Shown piece after piece: positions 10,301-20,499 of a stretch of 64,000 nucleotides of DNA; within the stretch, counting starts at the first letter, position 1, and every line of letters begins with the position of its first letter. Below the pieces are notes generated by a model. The model was not told where the DNA came from, did not search any database, and worked only from the letters and a program-made list of their open reading frames with translations. Made by a program: the position numbers and the translations under genes. The DNA comes from Enchytraeus crypticus (Eukaryota; Annelida; Clitellata; Enchytraeida; Enchytraeidae), in NCBI GenBank assembly GCA_905160935.1, contig CAJHZI010000642.1, positions 347,501 through 411,500 of the forward strand, given 5' to 3'.

Positions 10301-13300
10301 TCCAGTATTTGGTTGGCTGTAGTTGCCTATTGCTGCTAGATATAAGCCGAGGTATTCCCGATCTTGAACTCGATGAAGCCAATGTATTCGAGCTATCCGT
10401 TAGGCTCGTCTGACTATTTCTGGACGTGGAAATGGACTCACAGCTGTTTTCTTCAGACCAGTAACTGTTTGTGATGGAGATAGCTGACCCTGACTCTAGT
10501 GATGCTGAAGAGAATGACGCCAGTGACGCTCGACTATACAGTCTACCTGATTTCTGATCTCCAGAGTATGCAAACTTTGCAGAAGTTGGTCTACTGATGG
10601 TTAATTTGTGAGACGGAAATTCCACAGTATCGCGATAGTTAGAGATGAAGTTGTGATGTATTGTTTTCTGCATTAACGAGCTATTCGCGGCTGCTGGCAA
10701 GGAATACGGCAAATTGGCAGATTTTGGCCTACCTACGGATTCGGCAATTGACATCGCTGATTTCTCAGATAATTTAGTTGCTGAAAATGTCGATCTTGAC
10801 CTTAATTCGACAGATCCAGAAGGTTTATAATTCGATTGTTGTCTGCATTGGATTTTATCTCCTAAGTCTTTTAAATTTTGGAAATCTTTACTTGCACCTT
10901 CTGTTATCCTAGATATTTCTTGTTTTGCAGACTGTGATGTAATTTCGTTTGTTTTCTCCACTGTTGCTGCATTTACGCCTTTGTCAGTCGTTGCAGTGCC
11001 AACCTTTTGATGGACATTTGATCGGGTTCTAGAATACGGAATCGCCCAAGTAAATCTCGGTTGTGGAACACACGAAGAAGACGACGAAGAATGAGTTGAT
11101 GGGGATTTATACGAATTTCTATTTCCATTTCCTGATTGTAGGATAACAGTTTTACTCGTTTTGGTTTTGACTTCTGTCGGCTTTGACGACATCTCTAGTT
11201 TCTTCTGTTCGGTAAGTTTTTGTTGATATCGCTGTAGTGCATTTAATTGTTTAATGCCATCGCCAACTCTAGCCTCGCGTTGTTCAACTTTCGACTGATT
11301 ATCGACACCAGTATTCTCTTCTTGGGTGGGATTGCCAATTCCTTTGACCTCTCCGTTGCTAGCTTCTCCCGTTACTGTAACTCTTTCTGGAGGCGATGAA
11401 ACGTTTAGACTTCTATGCATCTTGAAAGCTGGAGTTTTTCTCAATTGCGAAATGGGAGAAAACTTTTCGTTGTTGCCCTGCTGCGTATTGCCGTTAAATT
11501 TCGTTTGAAGTGTGACATTTTCTGAATTATTTGCATCTCGATTATAACTTACAGGCAATACTGATTCCCGTTTATACATTCCTGACGGGCTTTCGTGGTC
11601 TGGCCCAAACTGGCGTTTTATTTCGAGGCTCGTTAAAGTATCATTGCAAGGAGCTTGTTGACTACTAATGATCTCGTCGTCTTCTGATAAGCTCTCCTCT
11701 GTCAGGTCTTCCTCCAGAATTGTATTCCGAGCACCGAAGTTTTCCAGTCTCTGTATCTGAGGACTACCTAATCCAGATAGACTCCTTGTGCTCGGACTTT
11801 TAACAGGACGCTTTGGACTCAGCCGTTGGTGTATGTTGGAATACGACTGTGAATATTGGATAACATTTCCAACACTGCTTCTAGACTGTACATTACTCCC
11901 TTGCCATTGCAACCCCAGGTTACGCTGTTGATTATGTTTGACTCCTTGAACTTTGCCTTGTGCTTCGTCTTTTCGGCGATCATTCCCATTTTTCGGATTG
12001 AAATTCCTGTTGAGTTTTGATTGATCTCCTGAATCAGACATAGATCTTTCATGGCGAGAGATTTTAGGGTAGCTGGTCAAGTTTCTTCTACTCATTACTT
12101 CGGACTTTTTCGACAAATCTGCTGAGTATCTCTGTGGAAGAACGTTACGACCGTTTCCTTCAGCCACGCATGAACTGGGTCTATCTATGGAGCGGATGGA
12201 ATAGTTGTCTTTGACATGCATTGTGGAATCATTTTCATTTAAACATAAATTTGACGAAGGCGATCGTTCCTCTACCTGAGATCTATGGTGTTTTAGCACA
12301 CTGGTTAATTGACGTTTTATACAGGGCTGTACTGTGACGCTTCGTGCTCCTTTACTCTGTCCTACAGGGGAATGTCTACTCGATCTGACATTTGTCTGAT
12401 TAGAGAATGAAACGTTATCTTTTTTGTTGCGCTGTGAACTTTCTGAGTTATCTGTCTGCTTTTCTTCTACTGACTCAACGTCAGACTCAGAAGCTAGGCT
12501 GCCGCTTGATCTACTGGCAGTATTTATCCTTTCGTTGCTTGAAACCGAGGATGACGATGCTGAGTATGTACGATTCAATTGAATTACTGAATTTCCTCTA
12601 GGTGAGGAATTTTTGAATGAAGAAGAATTGACCCGTTTAGCTGACAGCGTCTGATACGTCCGATCTGCGGCTAATTCATTTGGTGAAGCAGTGAATGATG
12701 AAAATTCATTTGGTGAAGCAGTGAATGATGAAAATGCATTTGATGAAGCAGTGAATGATGCTAATTCATTTGATGAAGCAATTAATGATGCTAATTCATT
12801 TGATGATGCAGTGAATGATGCTAATTTCTTGGTTGATACAGTGGATGATGCTATTTCGTTTGATGAAGCAGTGGATGATGCTAAGTTATTAGATGATGCA
12901 GTGGATGATGCTAAGTTACTTGATGCTTGCGCTGTTGTTTGACGTACTAATTCCTTCTCATTATATTGAGCAACAGATGAAACTTTGATTTGTTTGTTTT
13001 TCGCCTGATCCTCTTGATTATTTCTTGCAGGCATCTTTCTCAACATTGATTGAATTGCATGGTCCTTTGGTCCATCGTTCTGTTGTAATGATTCTTTTAA
13101 GCCTAGAATGCTATTATTTTCTGATCCTGAAATAGATTGGCTATTTTCATTACTTTTGGCAATGCCTGGCTCTCGTTGTTGTTGAATTTTAGATTTGCTA
13201 ATATTTTTCTTACTTCTCATATTTTTAGATTCAACGGTTCTAACTCCTTTGATGTTTGCTTTTACAAAATCGTGATCTGTAGGAATGGTCTTATTACTGT

Positions 13301-16300
13301 CCTTTGATTCATGTTTATAATCCTTCAGGTTACTGTGAGCAGCTTGAAGTGAGTGTTTTCTATTAAATGCTGCTTCACTACAAGATTGATCGATTGCTGT
13401 TTCTGTACTGCGCTTTAAGGGGATTAAGGCTGACGAAGACGGTTTAGATAAAGACAAACAGTCGTTTTCAGAGGAGTATATTTTTGATAGAGAAGTATGC
13501 CCTCTCTTTATGTTGAATTTTGACGGTGCTATCAGATTTGAAGGTTGCAACCTACGAGATGTCGCATTTGAAGTATCATTTATGTTGGTACGTATATCAA
13601 TTAAAGGAGAAGCTGTTACATTTTGTATTTCAACTGCAGAATTTACTTCTTGCACGGATTTAGTTGATTCGCCTGTTATCTTGGGCTCTGTTGCTAACGC
13701 TGATACTTTTGATCTCTCTCCTGCTACTAAAGAACCATCTGATATTTCAGGAGATTCAGATGAAGTTATTGAAGATTGTTGATCTACTATAACTCTAGAT
13801 ATATTATCTGTGCTAGCCATACTAGGAATTACTATCTCTTCCTGGTCAGAGGAAGATCCTTTTGTTGTTAAAGAATGTACCGATGAAGGTTTCAATCTAA
13901 TATGCGATACTTGTTCTAATACACTTTTGTTGGAGACATTTACCAAGGTCTCGTTGATATTTGTATGTTTGGCTAAAACCGAATCTGAGCCAGCCATTTC
14001 CTCGGCTTCAGCTGCTACAGTTGCCGCTGCAATGTTTTCTTGACTGTACCCAGCTGAAAGCTCTCTCACCGACGCAGCATTGCTCGGATCGAAGCATTCT
14101 ACGTACACTAAGTTCAGGTCCAGACTACTTCTCCAGCCTTTCGTCGATTCGCTGTTTGCTTGCAAAACTTCCGGAGCAGTGAAGTCAGATAGAAAAATAC
14201 TGGATTGACTGTGACAGGACTTAGATGCTAGAGGTGGCACCACACGAGGAACATCCCTGCAGTTTAACAGGCTCGTACTGGCTCGACGTAATGGAGTCTC
14301 TCTGTGGTTTACCAGAGACTTTAGAACGCTTTTCTTGTTGCGTAGTAAATTTACTACGGGGCCGGTTTTGCCACCGGCTGCGCTCGATGAAGTAACATTT
14401 GAAAGATTTGATTTAGAAGTAGAGCCTTGAGAATCTGCTACTGACTTGGAGGCAATATACTTTTGTTTCTCAAAACAGACTGAAGAGTTTCCAGTCGTAC
14501 TGTTCGAAAGTGCAGACTGTTGTATTACTTTGATTTTATTGGAAAAGTCTGATGTCGTTGCTACATTATTTAAATCACTTCTTTGAGTGGCAAAAGATGA
14601 GCCCGTAAAGTCTTTGTTGGAATTGTGTGATAAATTCGTCATCTCGTTCTTGAACTGGTTTATTTGACTTGATCTCCTGACTGAAAGCTTAGTTATTTTA
14701 GATTTAATAATATCACTCTTACCTTCAGCTATTGATAATTGTTTATCGTGTTTTGGAATAGATGTTTTTCCCGGCACGAAACTTCTGTGTAAAGACAATT
14801 TATTTTCTGCCCTTGAAGCATTCTCTGTCTTGGCTAAAAGTTTCTGGGCTTCAATAGGTTTCGCCCTACTTTGGCTCGCGTTATCGCACTTTCTTTCGAT
14901 ACCAGTTTCACTAGTCATTTCAGTGTTTAATTTATCAGAGGTACGGTAGACTGTAGTAGACAGACAGTCAACTGGTTCAGTGGCGGCTTTAGTTTCACAA
15001 ATTCCTGCGTTCTTCTCTCCATTTGTTGTTACCTCCACCATCCGATGAGATCTGTAAATCTGATCTGGATTGCTAGGTGAACTTGCTTTATCAAGCTTTA
15101 CGATGACATCTTCCGACAGGACATTAGTTTTGGATTTTACTTTAGCGGCATTAGCATCGAAAGATTCTCTGTGGAACGAGGCGTTTGAATCTCTCCGTTT
15201 GCAAGACTCTAGCGCCTTTTTAGTCCGAAATTCCCGCATGAATTCTTTTGCAGAAGTTCGCCGAAGGAATCCCGCATTATTTCCCGTGTTTTCTGATTCG
15301 AAATTAGCCGAAGTAGGTCTCAAGGCAGGCACTTCCACAGATGAGGCGTCAGTGCTTGATGATCTTGTCTCAATGAAGGGAATCTTAGCGAGACTGCTGC
15401 GGGACTTGCGAAATGTTCCTGACTGGATTTGACCGGAAGCAGGGCAGGCTAGAGTAGACCTTTCTTCCTCACTGAGGAACTGATATCTTCCTGCTCTTGT
15501 GCTGGATTTTTCACGACTCTCCGCAGAACTTGCGGATGTACTACTACTGCTGTTAGTTGTAGCGTTACTTCGACTAGATATTCGCGCCTTCACTTCACCT
15601 TTATGTCTACTGGCAGCTACTTTGTTATCTGAGTTACGCATTAACAAGCTATTGCCTTCTCGCGTCCTATTACTTGCTGAAGGATCTACTACAGTACCGT
15701 TTTGATCTTGTGCTTTGGTGCTACTACCACTAGGAATTTTAGTTGAGAGTCGGCACATTTCGTGTTCTGCAACGGAATTAAATTTTTTACAGTTGTCTTT
15801 TATTTCGATGCTTTCATGCGCATTCACGACTGTATTATTCTCACGCTGAGTTTTCATAGAACTGCCATTTTTCTTTTCTGGAGAAATGTTTGCAGGTGTT
15901 GTTCTTGTGAAAATTGGAATGATGGTTCTAGAGGCTGTTGAAATGTTTCCATTTGCGACGTTTGCAGAATCTACATTGGATAAAGAAGTTCTGCTTTTTC
16001 CGAGAATTGTATACTTCCTATTAGCTTCTTGCTTTGTAACGATGCTGGCAGGGGTGCTGATGGTGGCTGAGCTACAGACACCGCTGTTTAACGTATTTCC
16101 TGGAATAGTGGAAGCGTGGCAGGTTGCTACAGTAGTGGTAGCATTTTCGAAAGCACAAGGTGATGTGTTGGCGAATTTATAAACTGATTTAGTTGTTGTT
16201 GTTGCTGCTGCTGCGCTGGTTGTTGTAGCGACCGTTGTTGTTACTGTAGTTACTGTTGTTGCAGAACTTGCAGTCATGATTGCTGGAACATTTGATACTG

Positions 16301-16817
16301 GGAAGGTTCTTGGTGCTGTGGTTATTGTTGCAACATCAGCTGGGTGAGATGTGCTGGTTGTTGTATTACAGTGTGAAGTTGCAGCTGATATTTTTGTCAA
16401 AATTTGTTCTGTATTAGATGTCGCTGTAGATACCACTGCTGCAGCTGCTGTTGCTGCTTTTGATGTTGATGCTACCTTTGCTGCTGTTGTTGCGTCTGTT
16501 GTTACGGCTGCTATGCATTTTTCTGCTTCTGCCGTTGTTGCTGCCGCTGCTGTTGCTGTTACTTCTGTTGTGTCTTCTCTTTTTGCTGCTAGGCCAGAGT
16601 GTTGGTTTGCTGGAATTATTTCTGATTTAGCTGGTGTGATGCTTTTTGATGCTGCTAACAGTACCGCTGCGACGGCTCCTTCTCTTTCTGACGGAGAACA
16701 AAGATCTGCGCTGCTCTTGCCAGCTCTCACTTCAGGGGGATGTCGCACGCGATCTGGCTGGATGCTTCTCGAGTTAAACTTCTGAACTCTGGATCCCTTC
16801 TTCTTATTTCCGGGCAT
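7362..16817 (-). CDS. Giant single-exon hypothetical protein, 3151 aa, Ser/Thr/Asn/Gln-rich, probably disordered
   Basis: One uninterrupted frame of 3151 codons runs from ATG at 16817 to TAG at 7362. An in-frame TAA lies two codons before the ATG, and the start context (AAGAAATGC) has A at -3, so the start is well defined unless an upstream exon is spliced in. I recognise no folded domain. The composition changes in blocks. A basic N terminus (MPGNKKKGSRVQKF) is followed by an Ala/Thr-rich region (about residues 50-270) and long Ser/Asn/Arg-rich stretches. There is an imperfect 10-residue repeat (SSNELASFTA type, about 1295-1382), eleven tetrapeptides REQN/GEQN (about 2349-2394), and a Gln-rich segment (about 2965-3130) ending in an acidic tail. 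Short conserved-looking islands include EAEERLAHLRSSVEKKIQ and ISESGYDSWKSED. The role is unknown. A scaffold or cytoskeletal adaptor is possible but only a guess. Confidence 0.75.
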   Translation of the reverse strand: MPGNKKKGSRVQKFNSRSIQPDRVRHPPEVRAGKSSADLCSPSEREGAVAAVLLAASKSITPAKSEIIPANQHSGLAAKREDTTEVTATAAAATTAEAEKCIAAVTTDATTAAKVASTSKAATAAAAVVSTATSNTEQILTKISAATSHCNTTTSTSHPADVATITTAPRTFPVSNVPAIMTASSATTVTTVTTTVATTTSAAAATTTTKSVYKFANTSPCAFENATTTVATCHASTIPGNTLNSGVCSSATISTPASIVTKQEANRKYTILGKSRTSLSNVDSANVANGNISTASRTIIPIFTRTTPANISPEKKNGSSMKTQRENNTVVNAHESIEIKDNCKKFNSVAEHEMCRLSTKIPSGSSTKAQDQNGTVVDPSASNRTREGNSLLMRNSDNKVAASRHKGEVKARISSRSNATTNSSSSTSASSAESREKSSTRAGRYQFLSEEERSTLACPASGQIQSGTFRKSRSSLAKIPFIETRSSSTDASSVEVPALRPTSANFESENTGNNAGFLRRTSAKEFMREFRTKKALESCKRRDSNASFHRESFDANAAKVKSKTNVLSEDVIVKLDKASSPSNPDQIYRSHRMVEVTTNGEKNAGICETKAATEPVDCLSTTVYRTSDKLNTEMTSETGIERKCDNASQSRAKPIEAQKLLAKTENASRAENKLSLHRSFVPGKTSIPKHDKQLSIAEGKSDIIKSKITKLSVRRSSQINQFKNEMTNLSHNSNKDFTGSSFATQRSDLNNVATTSDFSNKIKVIQQSALSNSTTGNSSVCFEKQKYIASKSVADSQGSTSKSNLSNVTSSSAAGGKTGPVVNLLRNKKSVLKSLVNHRETPLRRASTSLLNCRDVPRVVPPLASKSCHSQSSIFLSDFTAPEVLQANSESTKGWRSSLDLNLVYVECFDPSNAASVRELSAGYSQENIAAATVAAEAEEMAGSDSVLAKHTNINETLVNVSNKSVLEQVSHIRLKPSSVHSLTTKGSSSDQEEIVIPSMASTDNISRVIVDQQSSITSSESPEISDGSLVAGERSKVSALATEPKITGESTKSVQEVNSAVEIQNVTASPLIDIRTNINDTSNATSRRLQPSNLIAPSKFNIKRGHTSLSKIYSSENDCLSLSKPSSSALIPLKRSTETAIDQSCSEAAFNRKHSLQAAHSNLKDYKHESKDSNKTIPTDHDFVKANIKGVRTVESKNMRSKKNISKSKIQQQREPGIAKSNENSQSISGSENNSILGLKESLQQNDGPKDHAIQSMLRKMPARNNQEDQAKNKQIKVSSVAQYNEKELVRQTTAQASSNLASSTASSNNLASSTASSNEIASSTVSTKKLASFTASSNELASLIASSNELASFTASSNAFSSFTASPNEFSSFTASPNELAADRTYQTLSAKRVNSSSFKNSSPRGNSVIQLNRTYSASSSSVSSNERINTASRSSGSLASESDVESVEEKQTDNSESSQRNKKDNVSFSNQTNVRSSRHSPVGQSKGARSVTVQPCIKRQLTSVLKHHRSQVEERSPSSNLCLNENDSTMHVKDNYSIRSIDRPSSCVAEGNGRNVLPQRYSADLSKKSEVMSRRNLTSYPKISRHERSMSDSGDQSKLNRNFNPKNGNDRRKDEAQGKVQGVKHNQQRNLGLQWQGSNVQSRSSVGNVIQYSQSYSNIHQRLSPKRPVKSPSTRSLSGLGSPQIQRLENFGARNTILEEDLTEESLSEDDEIISSQQAPCNDTLTSLEIKRQFGPDHESPSGMYKRESVLPVSYNRDANNSENVTLQTKFNGNTQQGNNEKFSPISQLRKTPAFKMHRSLNVSSPPERVTVTGEASNGEVKGIGNPTQEENTGVDNQSKVEQREARVGDGIKQLNALQRYQQKLTEQKKLEMSSKPTEVKTKTSKTVILQSGNGNRNSYKSPSTHSSSSSSCVPQPRFTWAIPYSRTRSNVHQKVGTATTDKGVNAATVEKTNEITSQSAKQEISRITEGASKDFQNLKDLGDKIQCRQQSNYKPSGSVELRSRSTFSATKLSEKSAMSIAESVGRPKSANLPYSLPAAANSSLMQKTIHHNFISNYRDTVEFPSHKLTISRPTSAKFAYSGDQKSGRLYSRASLASFSSASLESGSAISITNSYWSEENSCESISTSRNSQTSLTDSSNTLASSSSRSGIPRLISSSNRQLQPTKYWIQNKITTSATKTELITDDSDELQPPLVKPYGTVSRTGKSSETSTFKGEFNRQNSGGIPRLHVKVPRNADTGSRCGSSFSGTQNTTERQHTRSSRPKAARDQASTIETTTELKHDTKANLNSELLYHNNTLRKNRLHRQMHEPKQQKNSLKPQGAALQETSDEELHSEFPKNRSVCQTREQNREQNREQNREQNREQNGEQNREQNREQNREQNREQNREQNRESKILRLVKSQSASVSDRSSQRSSSGRESTTSFSRTLVKLMTDEEIKNGSLDMHNSDDAASLGNRKNDLYVVTFESDDIIILERAQAADPDSVTSNEAPVNTTASSSKTKTSTTDTSSRSRGFEVLEEVKNFHTELSAMDVDQPQRDQDSVRTETERLSKVDSLSLNEASEVDSSSAGNCQSHAVASNTNSTNCKNESINMIDNENRSPANTDSQKNKNCPDSQSEGNEMSNENSINEQETSGSKTEQNTERLIEEQRSIPISESGYDSWKSEDIEALNMATNQNPQSVYSSANSSAAVLGTCNGSISSPESADELKTLTKKTATNQEVEFKSIEDSASSVSKQKYATGFTNFSRSIHAGKELKDNLRSFKVASGINMTTGGNATREPEQIQNLADTLIPKMKQMEVITEDKVSPKETDDSYGSKAESTRVQEAEERLAHLRSSVEKKIQVSRLSRVSFNLFSRVTSGRASNDTHRTKHSDILENNADKTGSETIDVRARVANGIDNKSLEANSIQSTTLQISGSSKTYVIDAPESKEIQENILSKGRSFMSKLRFGSKTSTERKSEVQQQMKFRQPTVQQQQQQQPAPEEKSHQHQQQQKDQQKTIQQKSTLHQGQNKLIPQDSQQQTVIKRQHKQTQHVQHRMQQQQGEKNAQQQRQVKQQEQNIMRREDELKQKEVNPQQNKQQRAQQQPQEQQLLLQHPKQSKQQSQQLEQQQQEDLRPQQQCNQSGEENCYEQECDDLLESLQDSQSDVEAY
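7430..7925 (-). repeat. Gln-codon-rich tract in the giant gene
   Basis: On the minus strand, runs of CAA/CAG code a Gln-dominated segment of about 165 residues interspersed with Lys, Glu and His. The codons are mixed, so it is not a pure trinucleotide repeat. Such segments are often polymorphic and prone to self-association. Confidence 0.85.
9634..9772 (-). repeat. 12-bp coding minisatellite giving (REQN)11
   Basis: Eleven in-frame 12-bp units. On the plus strand they read as tctctattctgc or tctctattttgc, and on the minus strand as Arg-Glu-Gln-Asn, with one unit Gly-Glu-Gln-Asn. Silent differences between units show selection on, or recent homogenisation of, the peptide repeat. Confidence 0.95.
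12672..12928 (-). repeat. 30-bp coding minisatellite in the giant gene
   Basis: Imperfect 30-bp units (plus strand: gtgaatgatgctaattcatt, then tgatgaagca) encode Ala/Ser/Asn-rich decapeptides of SSNELASFTA type, about eight copies. Units diverge more toward the 12.9-kb end, so the array is older there. Confidence 0.85.
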
Positions 16818-16888
16818 TTCTTAGCATGAGTCGTGTTACAACAGAAGGATATGATTATATTAAGGTTATCCCTGGGTCTGGTTTTATT

Positions 16889-17158
16889 TTATGAATCGTG
16901 TGAAATCCTTGAGTTTACAAATATAAATTCAATTATAGCGCGTAGTAATTCTTCACGAGATAGCGCGTTTATATTCTTGCGAAATTCGAACTGCAAACTA
17001 ACGATGTAAGCTGCGAATTCTCTGTCAGTTGGAGAACTAACCCTGTCGTTAGGTCTGTTAGAATGGCCTCGTGCTTGTAGAGTTTTTATCCGGGGTTGAA
17101 TTTGATTTATGTTGGCGATGATAGTACAAACTGTGTGAGGCGTGTGTTGACAAGGCAA
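16889..17158 (-). CDS. Small open frame just upstream of the giant gene (uncertain)
   Basis: An 89-codon frame on the same strand as the giant gene, ending 71 bp before its ATG. The segment SSPTDREFAAYIVSL then REELLRAIIEFIF looks more like a helical protein than random translation. It could be a gene remnant, a gag-like fragment, or an upstream exon: a TTT|GTAAAC donor-like site occurs near its end. I cannot choose between these. Coding status is doubtful. Confidence 0.25.
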   Translation of the reverse strand: MPCQHTPHTVCTIIANINQIQPRIKTLQARGHSNRPNDRVSSPTDREFAAYIVSLQFEFRKNINALSREELLRAIIEFIFVNSRISHDS

Positions 17159-17159
17159 T

Positions 17160-17697
17160 ACAGAGTTTTTAATAGGCTACTTCACATTATATACTGTCTA
17201 AAACATCTACTTTCTGCATTCTATGGCCTCTATGACATCCGTTTTTTAACCTAACCTAATTCCAGTCATTTCCTTGAGGATTTGATCGAATTGGGTGCTA
17301 CGAATATACTCTGTATATATCATACACTGCGTACATATATATGTAATCTGCTTTAGAGATTTAATATCTTGTAGATATCACGCTGGAGCTGTTTTGATAT
17401 CAGACGGATGTAGAAAGTGATGATAGGTCTGTGGGAAGCGGTGAAGTATGTGGAGGTTAGCACGGATCTGCGATATCATTGGTCTGATATATACAACCGG
17501 ATTATAATAGAGTGAGAGTTGTTCGTCTAGATCGGTCTCGAAACATCTGAAACATGAAAATGTTTACCAAAATTAACTTTATCGAGTAAAGGAGGCTATA
17601 GATATGTAAGGCTTCATGCATCACTTAAAATATGAGCATAATCTCAATTAATTATTTTAAATAGTTCTTTCCATCTAAAATGCTCTGCCTTTACTGA
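17160..17697. other. Upstream spacer, nothing recognised
   Basis: AT-rich with scattered short TA runs. No exon or repeat family could be supported. Confidence 0.4.
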
Positions 17698-17812
17698 AGA
17701 GTAGCAACAACAATAACAGTCATTAGAGTGCTACCGTCGTTCATGACAACATCGATCACTATTGAGACAAATCCATGCCGGTGAGCAAAGAGAAGGTCTA
17801 AAACGGTGAAAA
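17698..17812 (-). repeat. Dispersed repeat E, copy 1
   Basis: The reverse complement reads TGCTCACCGGCATGGATTTG, then CAATAGTGATCGATGTTGTC, then GGTAGCACTCTAAT and a GTT-rich end. It aligns over about 100 bp with copies at 21927 (-), 28826 (-), 38695 (+) and 40395 (+). It has no coding capacity I can see and looks like the conserved end of a SINE or other nonautonomous element. Confidence 0.7.
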
Positions 17813-17837
17813 TTTCAAAATACAGTAAATCAGACCA

Positions 17838-17908
17838 TAATAAATAATAAAGGATTAATAATGAAGGTTTAACGTCGGTTTTCTCAGACAAGTATGATGT
17901 CAAGGACA
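17838..17908 (-). mobile_element. CR1-like LINE 3' end fragment
   Basis: The plus strand reads taataaataataaaggatta, then ggtttaacgtcggttttctc and tatgatgtcaagg, the reverse complement of the CR1-like 3' end (gacatcatccttg ... (att)n). Only the tail is present. Confidence 0.6.
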
Positions 17909-18295
17909 TAGATTTTAATTTTTAAATAAAGTTTTAAATGTGATGGCATTAGCCATAAAGATAAGATAAAGAGTGGATTGCAATTCCTAATTGAGATTCA
18001 TCAGAGATCTTTTATTTTAAGTTCAGCCGGTTGACGTGGTAACTAGTCCTCACTGCATCAAACCAAATAACGAGCAAGATAAGGGAATAGGAAATTGAAT
18101 AAATATAGTTACTTAAGGCTATACTTATCGTTAGTTCGAGCTAAATTTAACTTATTGTAAATAATTTGGAGAGTTCTAGTAGTTTCGCAAAAATGCTAAA
18201 ATAAATGTGTAAAATAGTATTTGTGAAAATACAAATGAATAGTATTTTTATACTTGCTAAGCTGTTTAGCGTAAGTAAAATTATAACTTGCGTGT

Positions 18296-18455
18296 GATTT
18301 TGCCAATGCCTATTGTTATGCCTAAAATTATGACTATGTCTATGTGCCTATGACTATGCCCATGACTTTGCCTATGCCTATGCCCATGACTTTGCCTAAT
18401 ATTCATTCGACTAATGACTATTCCTATGACTCTGACTATTTCTATGACTAGGACC
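18296..18455. repeat. Degenerate cctatgact-type minisatellite
   Basis: Irregular repetition of 6-12-bp units such as cctatgact, gcctatgcc and catgacttt. Units vary in length, and the array is imperfect and old-looking. Confidence 0.7.
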
Positions 18456-18999
18456 TATAAAGCTCAATGCTTTGAGTACGAGGCCTAGTGGCGCCTAAGA
18501 GCAAATAAAAAATTATTTCAAGGAATATGACCACACTCACAATTGACTCTTAGAACATTTTATTGCCATCAATATCATTGCAAGCAATGAAACACTCACA
18601 CGTTAGCTATATACTCAGCATAGGCTATATGTCTGCATATCTGTCAGACTGTGTAGTTGTATTGCTAGATTGGTGTTTACATTGGCTCTGCGTATCAATT
18701 TATACATGCTTCTGTATGCTTGTTTATGTATGCCTATATGATATTATGTGCGTTTTCTGCTTGCATATACTACAGTGCACTCGTGTGCTCTAGTTGAGAT
18801 ATTTGCTTTCTTGTCAGGTAGGTATACAATTGTATGCAGCTTATAAATTCGTGCACTCATCTGCACTTGTATATGTACTTTATGTATTGCGTACTATAAT
18901 CATACGTATGCTACATGTACGGCTACATGTCTATCAAATAAACGGCTACTGGCGTAATTGTGAGAGCTACATTATATTACTTTTAACAAGTTGTTACTT

Positions 19000-19470
19000 G
19001 CTTGCTCTGATTACTACTTGTAAAAAGTATATCACTTATTTGCTCTGATTACTACTTGTAAAAAGTATATCACTTATTTGCTCTGATTACTACTTGTAAA
19101 AAGTATATCACTTATTTGCTCTGATTACTACTTGTAAAAAGTATATCACTTATTTGCTCTGATTACTACTTGTAAAAAGTATATCACTTATTTGCTCTGA
19201 TTACTACTTGTAAAAAGTATATCACTTATTTGCTCTGATTACTACTTGTAAAAAGTATATCACTTATTTGCTCTGATTACTACTTGTAAAAAGTATATCA
19301 CTTATTTGCTCTGATTACTACTTGTTAAAAGTATATCACTTATTTGCTCTGATTACTACTTGTTAAAAGTATATCACTTAGGCCTACTTGCTTTGATTAC
19401 TACTTGTTACAAGTATATCACTTAGACCTACTTGCTTTGATTACTACTTGTTAAAAGTATACCACTTAGT
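19000..19470. repeat. 38-bp minisatellite, about 12 copies
   Basis: Head-to-tail 38-bp units containing ctctgattactacttgt and aaagtatatcacttattt. The first eight or so are identical. The last four carry shared changes (gttaaaag, gcctacttgcttt), showing a gradient from homogenised core to diverged edge. Confidence 0.95.
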
Positions 19471-20430
19471 ATAACAAGTATTTAACTTGTTAGGAAATGA
19501 GAGAGTTACTAGTAATCATTAGGTCTACAAAACCACAGAGACATAGTATATCACTTTAGGCCAGCAGTCTATCAGCATTAGTCGCCTAGGTCTTATTTTC
19601 ACAGTCTCAACCTCTTCAGATATCTTAACCCAATTCCTTTAATGTGTTATTAATTAATCCTGGATCTACTATCTAATCATCTATGCATGTCAACTTGTCA
19701 TCAAAGATTAGCAAAAACATCAAAGCACCGTCAACAAAAAGATTGATAATTCGCCGAAAATACCTACTTTTAAAGATAGAAATACGAAGTTGATCGTACT
19801 TGCGATAGATACGACTACATCGAATACTATTAGTATTTGAAAATATTTAAAAATAAGAAGTTGATTTTATATAAAGACATATTTTCATTATGGAATTGTG
19901 AACAAATTATCCCATAAATGAAATGCACAACACCATACTTGGACTAATATATCAAATAAAAGTATCCAATAGTAGTTACAATTGTTTTCTTTAAAATTAT
20001 ACTCATGTATCAAACAACAGTTAAAATTACTATTGTTTTCAATAAACGTATATGCATTATGTATATACGTTTACGTATGAATGAATTTAGTCCTCACTCG
20101 TAACTAATCTCAGAAATGAGTTGAAAGTAACCAGACCATGTGCCACGATCAATGTAGCGAGACGCCAGAACCTCTGAATTTCAAACCATGTTTTGTAACG
20201 ATTGCAGCTAATTATCATTGAGCGATCTCTATTCCACCTGAAATATTACATGCAAGCTTTAAACCTTCTTGAGGAAGAAGTCAGAATATAGGAACGAAAC
20301 ATACAATTAGATTTCCATTTCAAACTAAAGCTATGGATGATATTGAGAGAGTTGAATGATATTCAGGTGCCATGCCCGTGACTGAAAAAATATCAATAAA
20401 ATGATCACTCGTGCACTGATTGGATTTGCT
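19471..20430. other. Spacer, nothing recognised
   Basis: About 1 kb of AT-rich sequence without a supportable exon, repeat family or RNA gene. Confidence 0.4.
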
Positions 20431-20482
20431 TCTAACCACTACACTACACTACACTGCACTGCACTGCACTGCACTGCACTAG
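20431..20482. repeat. 5-bp microsatellite (ctaca/ctgca)n
   Basis: Short pentamer array in which actac units grade into actgc units. Confidence 0.85.
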
Positions 20483-20499
20483 TGTATTAATTGTCGATG

